Assembly: GCA_000827325.1 (NCBI GenBank)
Contig: KN832888.1
Coordinates: 348,069 to 412,068 of the forward strand
Origin: Oidiodendron maius Zn
Taxonomy: Eukaryota > Ascomycota > Leotiomycetes > Myxotrichaceae
DNA: 64,000 nucleotides
Reading direction: 5' to 3'
In this document: positions 24,914 through 36,774 of the stretch, piece after piece
How positions within the stretch are numbered: the stretch's first letter is position 1
Layout: the number at the start of each line of letters is the position of its first letter
Made by a program: the position numbers and the translations under genes
Notes under the pieces: model-generated
What the model saw: only the letters and a program-made list of their open reading frames with translations
Told to the model about the DNA's origin: nothing
The model's database searches: none

Positions 24914-26424
24914 ATGCTGCGACAGGCCTACAGATGGCTAGGAAATATAGCCATGGCACGGCAACCACCCAAGAAACCAATGCTCGTCATAGTTGGCGCA
25001 ACTGGAACAGGCAAATCTCAAGTACCGTCTCTTCCAATCCCATCCCTGTCAATTCTGATACTAATATTTCTCCATAGCTTGCAGTAGAACTTGCAACTCG
25101 ATTCAATGGTGAGATTATCAATGGCGATGCCATGCAGATGTACGACGGCTTACCCATTATCACGAACAAAATCACACAAGAGGAGCAAAATCAAATACCT
25201 CACCATTTATTAGGATTCATAGCGCTAGATGGTGAACCATGGCGAGTAGGATTGTTCAAGAGCAGGGCAAGTCAGATAATAAGAGAGATTCGATCAAGAG
25301 GGCGGCTGCCGATCCTCGTCGGGGGAACTCATTACTACACCCAGTCACTCCTGATTGAAGAATCCTTGGTAGCGGAACAAACAGACGAGGGTCAGCAGGC
25401 TCCGATAGAATTAACAAACAAAGAAATAGCTGAAAAGTTCCCAATACTTAATGAACCAACAGAGACAATTCTTGAACGACTGAGGGAGGTAGACCCAGTG
25501 ATGGCCAGTCGATGGCATCCCAATGACAGGAGAAAAATACAGCGGTCTCTTGAAATATTTCTTCAGACTGGAAAGAGAGCATCGGATGTTTACTCGGAAC
25601 AAAAAAGGAAAAGAGATCTTGCCAAAAATCCAGCAGATTCCGAAGGCACTGGAGATGTAGCCGAATTGGATGTGGAGAATACCTCACCACTGGTCTTTTG
25701 GGTGCATGCGGAGCCTGAAACTTTAAAAACTCGATTAAACAATAGAGTCGACAAGATGATGCAAGCTGGCTTGCTTGCAGAAGTGAAATCTATGGACAAT
25801 TTCCTAGATGAACGTAAAGATCTCGGGCAAGGCGTTGATTCTTCCCGCGGCATCTGGATCTCGATAGGATGGAAAGAATTCGAACCGTATCTCTCTGCAA
25901 TCAAAGCCAGCATAGAGTCTAAAGAAAGGCTAGGTGAGCTGCTTGCCCTCTCAATAGAGAAAACTAAGGCCGCTACGCGTCAATACGCTCAACGACAAAC
26001 TAGATGGATTCGCTTGAAGTTGATTAATGGCCTGTCAAATCAGAACCTCTTAGACAGGTTATATCTTTTGGATGGGACTGACCTCTCGCGTTGGATGGAA
26101 GCAGTGTCAAATCCCGCACTTGAAGTAACAGCAAAATTCTTAGCTGGTCATGAGCTTTGTGATCCAAGTTCGCTATCTGAAACAGCTCGGAAATTACTTA
26201 CTCCGCAGCGATCATATGATCTTTCAGATAGAAGGGATTTATGGGTTCGGCACGAGTGTGAGGTTTGTCACACGGTGTGTACCACGGAAGAGCAATGGCA
26301 AGGTCATATTAAAGGTCGTGCCCATCGGCGTGGCTTGAAAAAGCAACATAAGAATATTGCTAGGAGCAGATCTCCTAGTATGGATACCCAAGGGGCTGCG
26401 GCGCAAAATGGGGTGCCTGGCTAA
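24914..26424 (+). CDS. MOD5: tRNA dimethylallyltransferase (isopentenyltransferase)
   Basis: Two exons, 24914-25021 and 25078-26424, phase 0; 484 aa. P-loop VGATGTGKSQ near residue 29, then NGDAMQMY, the DMAPP/tRNA pocket motif PILVGGTHYYTQSLL, and HPNDRRKIQRSLEIF. A C-terminal matrin-type zinc finger (CEVCHTVC...H...H) has spacing C-x2-C-x12-H-x5-H. The enzyme adds an isopentenyl group to A37 of tRNAs reading UNN codons. Two in-frame ATGs, 24914 (MLRQAYRWLGNIA, basic and amphipathic) and 24953 (MARQPPKK), mirror yeast MOD5, where two starts give mitochondrial/cytosolic and cytosolic/nuclear forms. The intron falls just after the P-loop. Confidence 0.95.
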
Positions 26425-27074
26425 CATTAAAGTTGCAATGATTTTATGCTCAGGATAACGAATGCCTTATATCTGTATAATACAAATCAAGAAGAGCATA
26501 CCCACATCACGGATTAGCAAAATCAAGAATAACCAACACCAATTTCAGTAACATGTAATATATGGGAGAGTTTATTTCGTAAGAAAAAGTTATTTTGCCG
26601 TAGTTATGTCGCCCCAGTCTTTCATTTCAGGGCTTCATAGATATTGGCCCTACCTGCGACCCCACCCCTCAAGGAACACACGGTCTTGCTAACCCTACTG
26701 CTCGGAACGTTTACAGGGATTTTCATACTTCGAAGGTGCTTAGAATAGGCGATGGTAAGAAATTTCTGTGAGAATTTATAGTTGATTTTAATTGTCTGCG
26801 TCTTCAACTTTTGTGTCTACAAACATATGGCACGCATCCCCGAACTAGAACCAGAGCCTGTTAATGATTCATGCGAAGAGGAATCTAGGACTTTCGTGGC
26901 CATCCTATTTAGCGGCTCGAGAGAATTGCTTCAATTTTGAAGGATTCTGTTACTGACTTTGAGAGACCACGAACTTGTTCTTCCATTACAAATGGATGCC
27001 TAGGCGGCAACAGGAGTGCCTATATCTCGGACGCCAAACAATAGCTTTCTGCGTCCTGGGGGGAACTTATAGCA
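26425..27074. other. Intergenic region between convergent MOD5 and ORC2
   Basis: 650 bp holding the 3' UTRs of both genes. AT-rich near 26440-26600. No gene-like frame of either strand was recognised. Confidence 0.45.
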
Positions 27075-28963
27075 TTAGGACATAAGATCTTCCAGAATTG
27101 TCTCGAGTTCTTCTTTTCGGAATGGTACTGAGAGCACTTCCGCTCCTAAAATATCCTTTCGGCTGTGAACCATTTGATGATCGTGAAATCTGTGCCGCAT
27201 TAACACTAACTCTGTCAATAAGTGAGATTAACATACTCTTTGAGCAGTGTTCGGAAATTCATTTCGCTACTGCAGATGAACTCCTCACAAGCCTTCTGAT
27301 ACAGAACTTTATATTCAACTCCGGGCTCATGCCTCCCGATAGCACTAGCGTGTCGCTCACTGTCATAATTGTCATCGTCATCAATCACAACAAACCCAGC
27401 CCCTTGGTTTTCATCCATAGTTGCTAACTGTTCTCCTATTAAGACCCTGAATAGGTTCTTGGCATTCTCAGGAAGACTCTTTAGAACGAAGCTTACGCCT
27501 TCCTTTCCTCCAACCCGTCTTCCGCTTCGGCCCAAAAGCTCATGTACCTCTTCGACAACATCCACCTCGGAAGAATAGGGTTGGACAGTCGTACAGTCAT
27601 GAAACAAAAAGTTGAATGCGGAACGGAGTGAGCTGTCCCAGAGAAGCGGGAATGAGGGGTGATCGGCGGAAGCGATCAACTGGATCTGGGGGTGCGAACT
27701 TAGGCGGGAGAGTATGGTTTGAGTCACTGGTCGACGGAGAGCGGGCCCATCAACAGAATGGATAAACAGGGTGATTATCTTGTTCTTGTCTTGCTCGAGC
27801 GCCGCAATAAGCTTCTCCAGCATCTCAGCTGGCTGCGAACCCATTCTTATACCGATATCTGAGATAGCCCCGGCAATAGTCGTCAGGATATCTCGAACTG
27901 TCAGGTTTCGCACATAACCGTTTACAACCACAATTGGACGGTTTATATGATCTGGTTGTATCTTATAGATATAATTAGCAAATGCCAAGAGAAGGGATCT
28001 TTTAGACCCCCAGCCATAAAGACATAAGTTGAAGTCTTGACTGAGCTCAAAACGCCACTGATTAAAAGAACCTGCGTATAGCTTTTGTAGAGAGTCTAGA
28101 TCATCTGCGTGTGGATCCACATAACTGCGTGCAAGAGCGAAATACTCTTCATGGTCTAGTAGTGCTAGTGACGCCAGATTGTTGTTGGAGGTTTTGGAGT
28201 GACCTCCCCGATTCTGGGAAAAGTAGACCTCGTGAGATGGCAGGCTATTAGTAGGGGTTGGCGATCGCTGGCGATTTTTTGATCCTTTCGGTCGCCCACG
28301 TTTCGCTGGAGTAGTAGGAAGGCTTCCTGGCTCCTTTTCCTCTACTCCAGCAATTTGCTCGAAGTTTTCTTCGTCAGAGTCATAGATATGGTGCTCTATA
28401 TTGTCATCCTCTTCCTCATTATCGCTTGTGTTTCCGAGCACAGTCCGCTCAATAAGATTTCTCGTACTCTTCCTCCTAGCGGACCGATCGGCATGGCGTA
28501 CAAGGCTTGGAGTTTGTTCAGTCTCCGCTAAACCATTACTTTTCGTCGGCGTTGAGAAAAGATTTTTGCCCTTTAGCGTCGTCTTACTCGGCATTGCCCT
28601 ATTCATCTGACCCTCTGCCTTTGTGCTGCTCGCGAGATCTTTTCGAGGTTTCACGGGTGTTGGCGCATTTCCGTCACTTAAATCATCCGTCTCATTTTCT
28701 GCCGATTCTTCAATTCCCACAAGGTCATCTCCTTCATCTTCGTCCGCGGACGGCCGTGAATTATATGCCGTGCCATGCGCATTCCCATCACCTTGCTCTA
28801 CTTGTCTGGCTGACCTTCTTCTAGAAGGTAATTCCCTCGATTGAGCATGTCCATCTTCTTCGTCAGTATTCAATGGAGCTCTGCTCTCTGACCGACCTCT
28901 CTTTAGACGATGTTCGTCGCCGAGTCCATTAGATAACTCTTTAGCTTGCTTCTTTCGTTTCAT
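27075..28963 (-). CDS. ORC2: Origin recognition complex subunit 2
   Basis: Two exons, 28963-27237 and 27189-27075; 613 aa. The N-terminal half is charged and disordered, with an AT-hook-like RGRPKGSKN. The conserved Orc2 core starts around residue 265 (YAGSFNQWRFELSQDFNLCL, then GWGSKRSLL) and continues through the AAA+-like region. A 47-nt intron near the 3' end (donor GTATGT, acceptor CACAG) must be removed to reach the conserved tail with LGAEVLSVPFRKEELETILE; reading through it stops early. Start chosen at 28963 (MKRKKQAKELSNG). Orc2 is part of the ORC hexamer that marks replication origins in the nucleus. Divergent from CUT12. Confidence 0.94.
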
Positions 28964-29294
28964 TGTAGATAGACTATGTCTCACGGTTAGGCTATAGTAG
29001 AGATGGTTGTAGACTATACTTACATATATGGGTTGTGCTGAGCAGAATTGTAGCCCTCCAACCGTCCGCATTCAAAATAAGGTTATTCCGCCCTGGCGCT
29101 AGGGACGGGACAAACCCGCATCTGCCAACAGGGATTACACGCGCAAGAATCTCAAGGTAAACAAATACATCAAAGCACACAACATACTGTGGAGTGGCCT
29201 CAACTACCACCATTTATAACAAGTCTTCCAGGCGATACTCCTTGATGGCAGAGATAGATTTCCTGTTCGGTTGAAAGCTCAGTCGGTCTCTAAG
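28964..29294. promoter_or_regulatory. Bidirectional promoter region ORC2 / CUT12
   Basis: 331 bp between two divergent cell-cycle genes. One ACGCG core (29139-29143) resembles the MBF/MCB element used for G1/S genes, but there is only one and no full ACGCGT. No other known site stands out. Confidence 0.4.
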
Positions 29295-31570
29295 ATGCTC
29301 AACTGGTGGTTAAATCGTCCCACTGAAGGGAACCGCGTTAAAGGTACGCTACCTTTGACATCTCAATAATTCCGTATTAATGATTTCAAGATGAGGATTC
29401 AGAACAAGAACCTCCGGAGACTCCCGCTCCTGTGTTTGCTGCTCGTGCTTTGAAGAGGGCGTTCTTTGGAACACCTGCCCCGCCAATAGAAGATACGGCA
29501 CTCGAAGTTAAGACTGGAAATGAAACAATCGGAGATACGGTCAATCGAGACTCTCAATGCAATAGCATTTCCCCAACCAAACTTCCAGGCATATTATTGA
29601 CCCCGGGTACTGCAACAACGCGACGTAAGACCGTCTCTTTTGGCACCGAGGTGTCCGATAAGAGTGAGAAGAACATAAAGGGACAAACTGGAGTGAAGAG
29701 TGGCCAAACTACGTCGACACAGAAGGAGCGATCTTCAAATAGAGTGTACAGAAAGACACCCCTTACTGAAACTCTAGAGTTAGCTAGAGAGATAAAACCT
29801 GGACAGGGCGATGCCGAAAGAAATCGTGACCAATGCCAGCCACAACCAATGATTGATCTAAGCAAGGACAGAAATGGCGCCGAGCAGGAATCTGCTAAAC
29901 AATCAAGTGTCGCTGGATCAAACATGCAACAAACGAGCAACGAAGGTTTACTACAAGAAGTGTTGTTGGAAGAGACAGATGGTGATATGACGATGGATTT
30001 AAACGAACCGTGCTCTCAATCTGGAAAATACTGGAAATCCGAATACGAGCAATACCATGATGAAGCAAAGACTGAGATGCAAAAACTTCTTAAGTACAAA
30101 CAGCTTGCAAAGTCATATGCCAAGAAGAAAGACGCCGAAACAGTTACACTCACGGAGAAACTGAAAGAAGAGCAACGCCGTGTCATCAATTTGGAAGATA
30201 AGATCTCACAATTATCTACACAGTTGACAACAACCGGCTTCCATCGAGGCAGTGATGCATCTCCGGATTTGATGAAAGAGCTTGCTAAGCAAACAGCATT
30301 AACTCTTCAGTACAAAGCTCAAGCAGAAGCGTTTCGAGCAGCAGGAGAAGGAAAAGCAGGACATGCAAGCATTGTTGCCCAAACTGGCATCATCTCGCCA
30401 TTGGCAGAAGATACTCTTACCGATAATCACCTCGCCCTTAGGACGGCACGGGAACAACTGGAGGAACTGATCTCATTACGAGAAGAAGTGACAGATTTAC
30501 GACAGGCATTATTAATCACAGAGCAAACCAATTCAAAGCTGCAGGAGGAGAAGGCAAAGTTGACGCAAGATCTGCTGGATTCACACCTGCGTCTTGAAGA
30601 GCAACAGGGTAAATCAGAGAGATGTCGCCAAACAATTGAGGAGCAGCTCCACAGGAAGGTCGAGGCATACAATAGCCTTCAACAAGACTATAACATACTT
30701 AAAGAAAAGGCGAAGTCACAGCGTGGGAATGCGGAGCATCTTCTTAAAAAGAAGCACGATCAGGTTATGGTGCTTCGGAAGGAGCTGGCGTCAATGAGGC
30801 GCACAGAATTGGCAACAAAGGACCTTGTGCAACATCTGCAGAAGCCGATAGAAGATGAGCTGGGTGGCAGATCCCATCAACAACACGTCACCAATATTGG
30901 AGACAGGATTGAAGAAGTCGGCCTGGATATGAAGTCCCGTCAGTCACGCGGTGGTTGCAACTCTCGTGATAGTCAGCTTCCGGCCTTGAGCCAATCCATT
31001 TCCGCCAAGACAAGAAGCCCAACCTATTTGGCACATAGAAAGGCGGAATCAGCTGGCCCATCCTTCACAATGCAGGCACCGCAGGCTGGTCTCTCCGAGA
31101 TCTTCAATAACGCAGACGCCAAACGTCCCTCCCCGAAAAGGTCGACTCTACTGGGAACCACTTTACCTTCTCATCGAATCTCGAGTATCTCTCACGGGAC
31201 TCCGAGCATAGACTTACCTTCACCGGAACCGTCACTATCACACACCACGGAGTACATAGCCGAGAACAAGAAATATAAACCAAGCCCCCGCCCATCCATG
31301 TTCACCTTTGCCTCGAGCCCTCCGAAGCCAGAGACTGGGCTGCTTCGTAGTCTGGACAAGCTGCCTAGTCAGAAAGTGGGCGGCAATTTTATTGAAGATG
31401 GAGATGCGCTAGTTGCTTCGACTCGGCTCGCATCTTTAAGAGGCTCGACAAGTCGGACCACATTGCCACCTGAGAGGGCTGCGGCTGCGAAGGCGAGGTT
31501 GGAAAGGAAGAACGCAGAGAAGAAGAGGGCGCAAGTATTGGAGACGAACAAAGAAAATATTCTCCATTGA
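29295..31570 (+). CDS. Spindle pole body protein, Cut12-like
   Basis: Two exons, 29295-29343 and 29391-31570; 742 aa. The N-terminus MLNWWLNRPTEGNRVK joins to an acidic stretch and EPPETPAPVFAARALKRAFF, the signature of the fungal Cut12 family. A long heptad-rich region (about residues 230-490) with dense Glu/Lys/Gln/Leu should form coiled coils. The C-terminus is Ser/Pro-rich and ends basic (ARLERKNAEKKRA). In fission yeast Cut12 sits at the spindle pole body and helps activate mitotic kinases for bipolar spindle formation. The assignment rests on the N-terminal motif plus coiled-coil layout; the middle is not alignable by eye. Confidence 0.75.
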
Positions 31571-32388
31571 CTGCTTTCAGCACGCATTTGTGTGGAGTAC
31601 AGGGTTTTTTTTCGGCAGCATTCCATGAGACTGGCGTATAACCACAGTGAGGAGTTTTGAGGCAACAAGTAGAGGTATTAACAATCCGTCGGGACTACCT
31701 TTGAGTATTCCAATTCTATAGGAATTCGCCTTGCCGAACCCAAATAGCGTCAATTTGCAGGAAAATTTTAATGGAATGCCCAATTCTACCCCTTACTGCC
31801 ACACTAAGTTGAGGCGTGATTTAATTAAATAATTAATTGGGAGTTCCTCCCTTTACGTCGATGACGAGGGGAGATAGTAGAAGTGTTCTGTGCCGCGTAA
31901 ATGGGGCAACACTCGGTTATCGCACGGGAAGTACTTTTCGTACAACACGTAGTGTTGATTGTGATCCCTGCGCATCCTCACGGAGCGGCCGAGTGTCTCG
32001 CGTCTCAACTCGGGACTTGGATTACTCTTCTACTCTTGTCTTGCCTTTTCCTTCTTCTTTCTAACTCCTGTCCTCCTCAACTTCCTCGATCTATTGACAC
32101 ACTCTCTTCCTTCCGATCTGATACTACAGCCTTCCTTCTCCTCTCAGCGTTCTCTCTAGACTTGGCCATTCCTGTCGACGATCTTTGCCACGCCGATTCT
32201 TCCCCGGACCTCCCCTTCTCTTCTTCGAAATATCCGTCCTCCTTGGACGTTGCACCAGTCACGTATTCGAGCCAAGTTATACTTTGTAATACACATAGGT
32301 TGATATTTGCTGTCGACCTGCCTCCGTCATCTGTGCCACGCCTGACCAACAGCATAAAACACTACATATTTGGCGTCTGGTACCCAAG
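31571..32388. other. Intergenic region and CDC34 promoter/leader
   Basis: An AT palindromic stretch at 31820-31840 (TTAATTAA words) may be core promoter. From about 32025 the sequence is strongly pyrimidine-rich, typical of a fungal transcription start and 5' leader. A 171-codon frame 31901-32416 overlaps the CDC34 ATG in another frame; it has no recognised family and is not called as a gene. Confidence 0.45.
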
Positions 32389-33211
32389 ATGGCGGCTGGT
32401 GCAAAGCAGCGTTTAATGTCCGAACTCAAGGACCTAGAGAAGGAGAAATGGGTCAAGATTGAGGTATATCACTGCCTATAAATGCTGGCGTCAACTCCAC
32501 GTACTAACCATGCGGCTTAGCTCGACGATGGGAACCTTTTCAGGTGGATCATTGGGCTTATGGTCATTAATTCAGAAAGTGCTTTTGATGGCGGATACTT
32601 CAAGGTCTGTTATCTGTCTTTGTGCCCGGGAAGGAATACTGACAGCCTGAAACCAGGCAGAGATGTCCTTCACTGATAAATACCCGTTCAGTCCTCCTAC
32701 CTTCAAATTCACACGTCCCATATACCACCCCAACATATACCCCGACGGAAATTTGTGCATTTCTATTCTGCACCCTCCTGGAGAAGATGAACAGTCCGGC
32801 GAGTTGGCCAGCGAGCGCTGGTCGCCCCTGCAGGGCGTCGAAACCGTTCTCCGCTCCATCCTCCTCCTCCTAGACGACCCAGAAATCTCATCCCCCGCCA
32901 ACGTTGATGCAGGGGTGATGTATCGTGACGATCGGGCGCAATATAATGAGAAAGCTAAAGAGTCGGTAAAAGTTTCGCATCAAGATATCCCAGGGGGCTT
33001 CACCATGCCCAAAACTCTTGACGAGGCTCCTCCCGCCAAGGTGGCGGATGACGACGCCTTTTGGGTTGAGAGTGATACTGAAGACAACTTTGGCGCCAGT
33101 GCCAGTAGTGACGGAGAGGACGCGGAGATGGATGACGAAGACGGCGAGGAGCAAGAAAGCGAAGAGGACCAAGAAGAGGAAGATGAAGAGGAAGATGAGG
33201 TAGAGGAATAA
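32389..33211 (+). CDS. CDC34: E2 ubiquitin-conjugating enzyme Cdc34
   Basis: Three exons: 32389-32463, 32521-32604, 32657-33211; 237 aa. The UBC fold covers residues 1 to about 175, with the active-site Cys in HPNIYPDGNLCISILHPPGE. The acidic insertion after the active site (PGEDEQSGELASERWSP), diagnostic of Cdc34/Ubc7-type E2s, is present. The C-terminal tail is extremely acidic (Asp/Glu runs to the stop), the Cdc34 feature that binds the basic canyon of cullin. It works with SCF ligases to drive G1/S by ubiquitylating CDK inhibitors. The third exon acceptor is the first AG of a CAGGCAG pair, needed to give YFKAEMSF. Confidence 0.95.
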
Positions 33212-33231
33212 ACAGTGCTCCAAGACGGATG

Positions 33232-33458
33232 CTAGCTTGAGGTCAGTGGGCTTGGGCTACGGGAGGCTGCCTGGTGCTTCTTTTCTTTTAACATCATCCT
33301 TGCATAGCGTTGCGACGGTCTGGCCGGAACTTCAGGGGCGTATGGGACAAGGCATAATTCGCGTTTATCTGATGCATATGATTCTGCGGATTTGCTTTCG
33401 TTTCTAGATGTGGCATACAAAGCCAGCTGGATGTGCGCATCTGATAGATCCAGGTATG
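33232..33458 (-). CDS. Possible small hypothetical gene, 3' exon
   Basis: A minus-strand frame of about 75 codons ends at TAG 33232-33234. It contains YLDLSDAHIQLALYATSRN and later VPYAPEVPARPSQRYARMML, ending in a KEKK and Ser/Pro-rich tail. The composition looks coding but I recognise no family. A plausible upstream intron (GTATAG donor, GGTTAG acceptor) would even split an ATG codon. Convergent with CDC34, whose stop is 20 bp away. It may equally be chance. Confidence 0.25.
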
Positions 33459-33896
33459 GAGAGGAATTGATGACAAACCTAACCTATGAGATTGCAAGAC
33501 TTCTGTATTCGCTATACATCTGGGCTGCCCGTTATGAGCGCCCTATTCCGCCGCCTTAAATCCTCTCTGCTATTTTAATCGAATCTAAGGAGAAAATTGT
33601 CCTAAGAGGTTTAATCTAAGCAGCAAGATACAGTAAACGTTGAATCTTTGGCGCACGTGCAGGGGTAATCGGGGTGCATACTGGTCGACCAGGGTTCTGC
33701 TAGAGCTCCCTTCCGCATCTCTACCGACCGTGGTCTATTCTATCTACAAGACCACGCTCGCAAGCTGATCCAACTCTGTTTACCTCGCATCGCACCTAAT
33801 GTCCCATGTTCCAAAAGAGAGAGCGCCTCTCAGATAAAAAGAGCAGTGGCTACAGGATAGAGCTTTGCTGTGTGGACCACCTGAGCCAGCGCAGCG
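33459..33896. other. Intergenic region, promoter of UBA/UIM gene
   Basis: No gene seen. Holds the promoter and leader of the following plus-strand gene. Confidence 0.4.
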
Positions 33897-36774
33897 ATGG
33901 CCGCTTTCCAGCCGACGGACCAAGATATCGACACCTTCTTGAGCATGGTCCCCGACCTGAATCGCTCCCAGGTGATTGCAAGGCTCAAGGCATGTGGCGC
34001 CTCCATCTGATTTTTGATAGCCAGCTCATCTAGATATATAGAACAATAACAATAATGTCGACCAAGCAGTCAATGAATACTTTGACAATTTGCATGCGCC
34101 CAACAAGGTATCTTGCTACAAGCTCAGTGCAGCGGGACCGAGCTAATCTTGTTATACTAGTATGAATGGGACGAGGCTCCCTTTGAGGCAGATCGGAACG
34201 GGATGTCAACAACACATGGCCCAGGTGAGAGGAAATTCCCGGCTGGGTGCGAGTCTGGGCGTGGACAATATTGGCATACATGGTCGATGAAGGCCCCCAT
34301 TCTCAGCCCGCTCAGCCTCTGTATTATGTTTAAGACTAACTACGCTATGCAGAATTTAATATTCAAGCTCCAGATGATACGGGCCCTTATGTGGGACGTT
34401 TCGATGGTGGACCTTCGAGACCGCCCTCAAGGATAAGTAATAGCAAATTTTCTCGTGGTAAGACTACCGACCTGGCACCTGCTTATACTGTTGAAATGCG
34501 TACTCAATCGCGTGAATCACGGCATTAACTTGTGTTATCAACCAGCAGATGCACAGTCTTCGTTATCGTACGACCAAGGCGATCGAGATTTACACGAAGC
34601 ACTTGCAGCCTCGCGAGCAGAGGCTGGCCTACCTCCGCAAGAGAGCGGAATAACAAGTACAGACCAGGTGTTCTTTGGGCCTGCAAATCGTAGCCAGTAT
34701 GAACCTGGCAAGTGGGAGCTCATACGGATGGGAAATTCCTCAACACAAGATATTATACTCCAAGACCCCTCGCCTGCAGAACGAAAACGAGACGTTAATA
34801 CCCCGGCGTTCTTAAAGCCAAGTATAGATGACCACCGCCTCGGCGCCCTTTTGACAATCTACCATGAGATACCACTTGTGCGAGAAATATTTTTGGACCG
34901 AAAAAATGTCCTCCCTAGCTACGGCAGTCACAATGAATGGTGGACCGGGAGGGCAATTGAGCTCCCAACTACGAATGAACCTGATGATATCAGATATCAG
35001 GTGGGACAAGAGATGCAGCGCCTTATGGCATTCCTAGATAAGACCGATCGGAGCTATGGCTCCGCGGATGCATTAGCCTCCTTACCTGCTGTTAAAGAGC
35101 AGCATCGTAAGTTTGGCGAGTGCGTTGAAGTTTCTGTTATGAGGGCCTATCATAACCTTTTAGGGGATTCTGATTCTGCTGGTGCGATCAGCAAACTCTT
35201 TAGCATAGGTGTTGGAGGGACAAATCAGGCAGACTCCGAAGAGTTTTGCATTCTGCGATTTGAATTACCTCAGAAAGACTCTGATCAAGAAACATTCTAC
35301 GATGTCGCGGATGCAGCATTGTGGCATCTTGATCCTCTCGATCTCTCGAACAGCTCCTTCTTGAGCCATATCGCGGACGTGGTTGCTTTTCAGCTCGTTG
35401 GAGACCCATTCAGTAAAGGCATTGAAATACCATACATATGGTATCCTGATCGTTACTTGGAGTCTTCAAGACAAGCTGCCCTTAATATGCGTCTCCAAAA
35501 AGCCGATATCAAGGAAAAGTTACGCCGAATAGATGCCCAACAAGAACAGCTAACGAACTACACCATGCTTGGAAATAGCAAGGTGAAAGTTAAGGATCTA
35601 TTCAAAGCTGTTTTGCAGCATGATCTGGACGAGATTAAAGAGGATGGCGCTGTAAATCCGACCAGCGATTCTGCAGCAGAAAGACTCTCATCCGGAGCTA
35701 AATCCAATAAACTTTCTGCAGAAGTACACAAGCTCATGAACAGCATTGATCAAAAACTTATGGGTAAGTTGTAGCATTAAGTTAGTGTCTTAGATGTTCT
35801 AACATGCTATAGCTTTGAACGAAGAAAAGGAGAAGGCAAGAGACACCTTACGAGAACTCTCTAAACTCTACACTGAGCCTTCCGAGGATCCAGCTCAACC
35901 AGTGCTACACAGATATACCCTCCGTGGTATTAGCATCAGCAAAAGCATAATGTACATTTCTACACAGGCAGAGCCTGATTTAATAGATATGGATCTCAAT
36001 AGAGACCAGACCAAGTCAAATGGCGACCAATGGTGGAGGATCTCGTATTCAACATCGGGGTCTACCCCATTCAGTGTTGACGTGAGCTCCCTGCTTTCTG
36101 TATGCAGATAAAAGTTTCCTATCGTGTTTCTAACATTTTGCCACAGAAGACGACTTTAGAAGAGGCTTTAGAAGCAGCGAGAAACTACAAGGCCGAAGAC
36201 GGTGGCTTTATAGTTGTATATGCGAGTGATAAAGCCATGACGTGGGAACGTAAACCTCTGCCAAAGGCCCTAGAAGTATGCGACGTCCTCCCTCCACTTT
36301 ACATTGGCTAATTCATGATAGACGTTTGTTCGATATGACAACGCCCTCTTCAAATCAGAATTTTCAAGTGATTTCGCCTCTCAAATATCCCCAGGAAAAC
36401 GAAAGTTTGACTCCTCATCCGAGGATTCTCCAAACTCTGGAAGATGGGGCAGTACGGGGAGCGTCAGAGGAGAAGGCGGCGTAAATATTTTAGAGCGTGA
36501 GATCGGAGGTTCGGAGCCAGAGGACGGGGAACGACGTGGGAGCGAGCAGCCTGAAGTCATCGTCGGTATAGACCCTTTTGTGGACGGTGGCTCAGAGGGG
36601 TCATCTCGAGGACAGGAGATGCAAGAGCGGAAAAGCATGCGAATGCTTCCAAGCCGGGCGCGAGGCGGCGCAGAGGCAAGGAATCCAATAGACAATATGG
36701 ATTTGGACCGGGTTGTCGAAGACTCCCATGTGGCAGAGGAAAGCGGGGCAGTGAAAAACATTGGGCTCAGTTAA
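33897..36774 (+). CDS. UBA-like / UIM ubiquitin-binding protein with USP-like region
   Basis: Eight exons: 33897-33989, 34042-34107, 34161-34224, 34353-34457, 34546-35763, 35813-36081, 36147-36275, 36322-36774; 798 aa. An N-terminal UBA-like three-helix motif (TDQDIDTFLSMVPDLNRSQV... then NNNNNVDQAVNEYFDN) is followed by a UIM (DRDLHEALAASRAEAG) and a central region (RLGALLTIYHEIPLVREIFL) resembling deubiquitinase or USP25-like proteins. No catalytic Cys box (N-x-C-Y/W) was found, so it may be a non-catalytic relative. The C-terminus is acidic, Ser/Gly-rich. Intron 1 (33990-34041) appears to be a GC-AG intron: no GT donor gives the UBA frame. Role: probably a ubiquitin-chain receptor in proteasomal or trafficking pathways; inferred only. 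Confidence 0.78.

Noticed and set aside
31901-32416. 171-codon ORF overlapping the CDC34 start codon
   Set aside because: Lies in a pyrimidine-rich leader that reads as Leu/Ser/Pro; no homology recognised. It could act as an overlapping uORF only if transcription starts before 31901, which is unknown.
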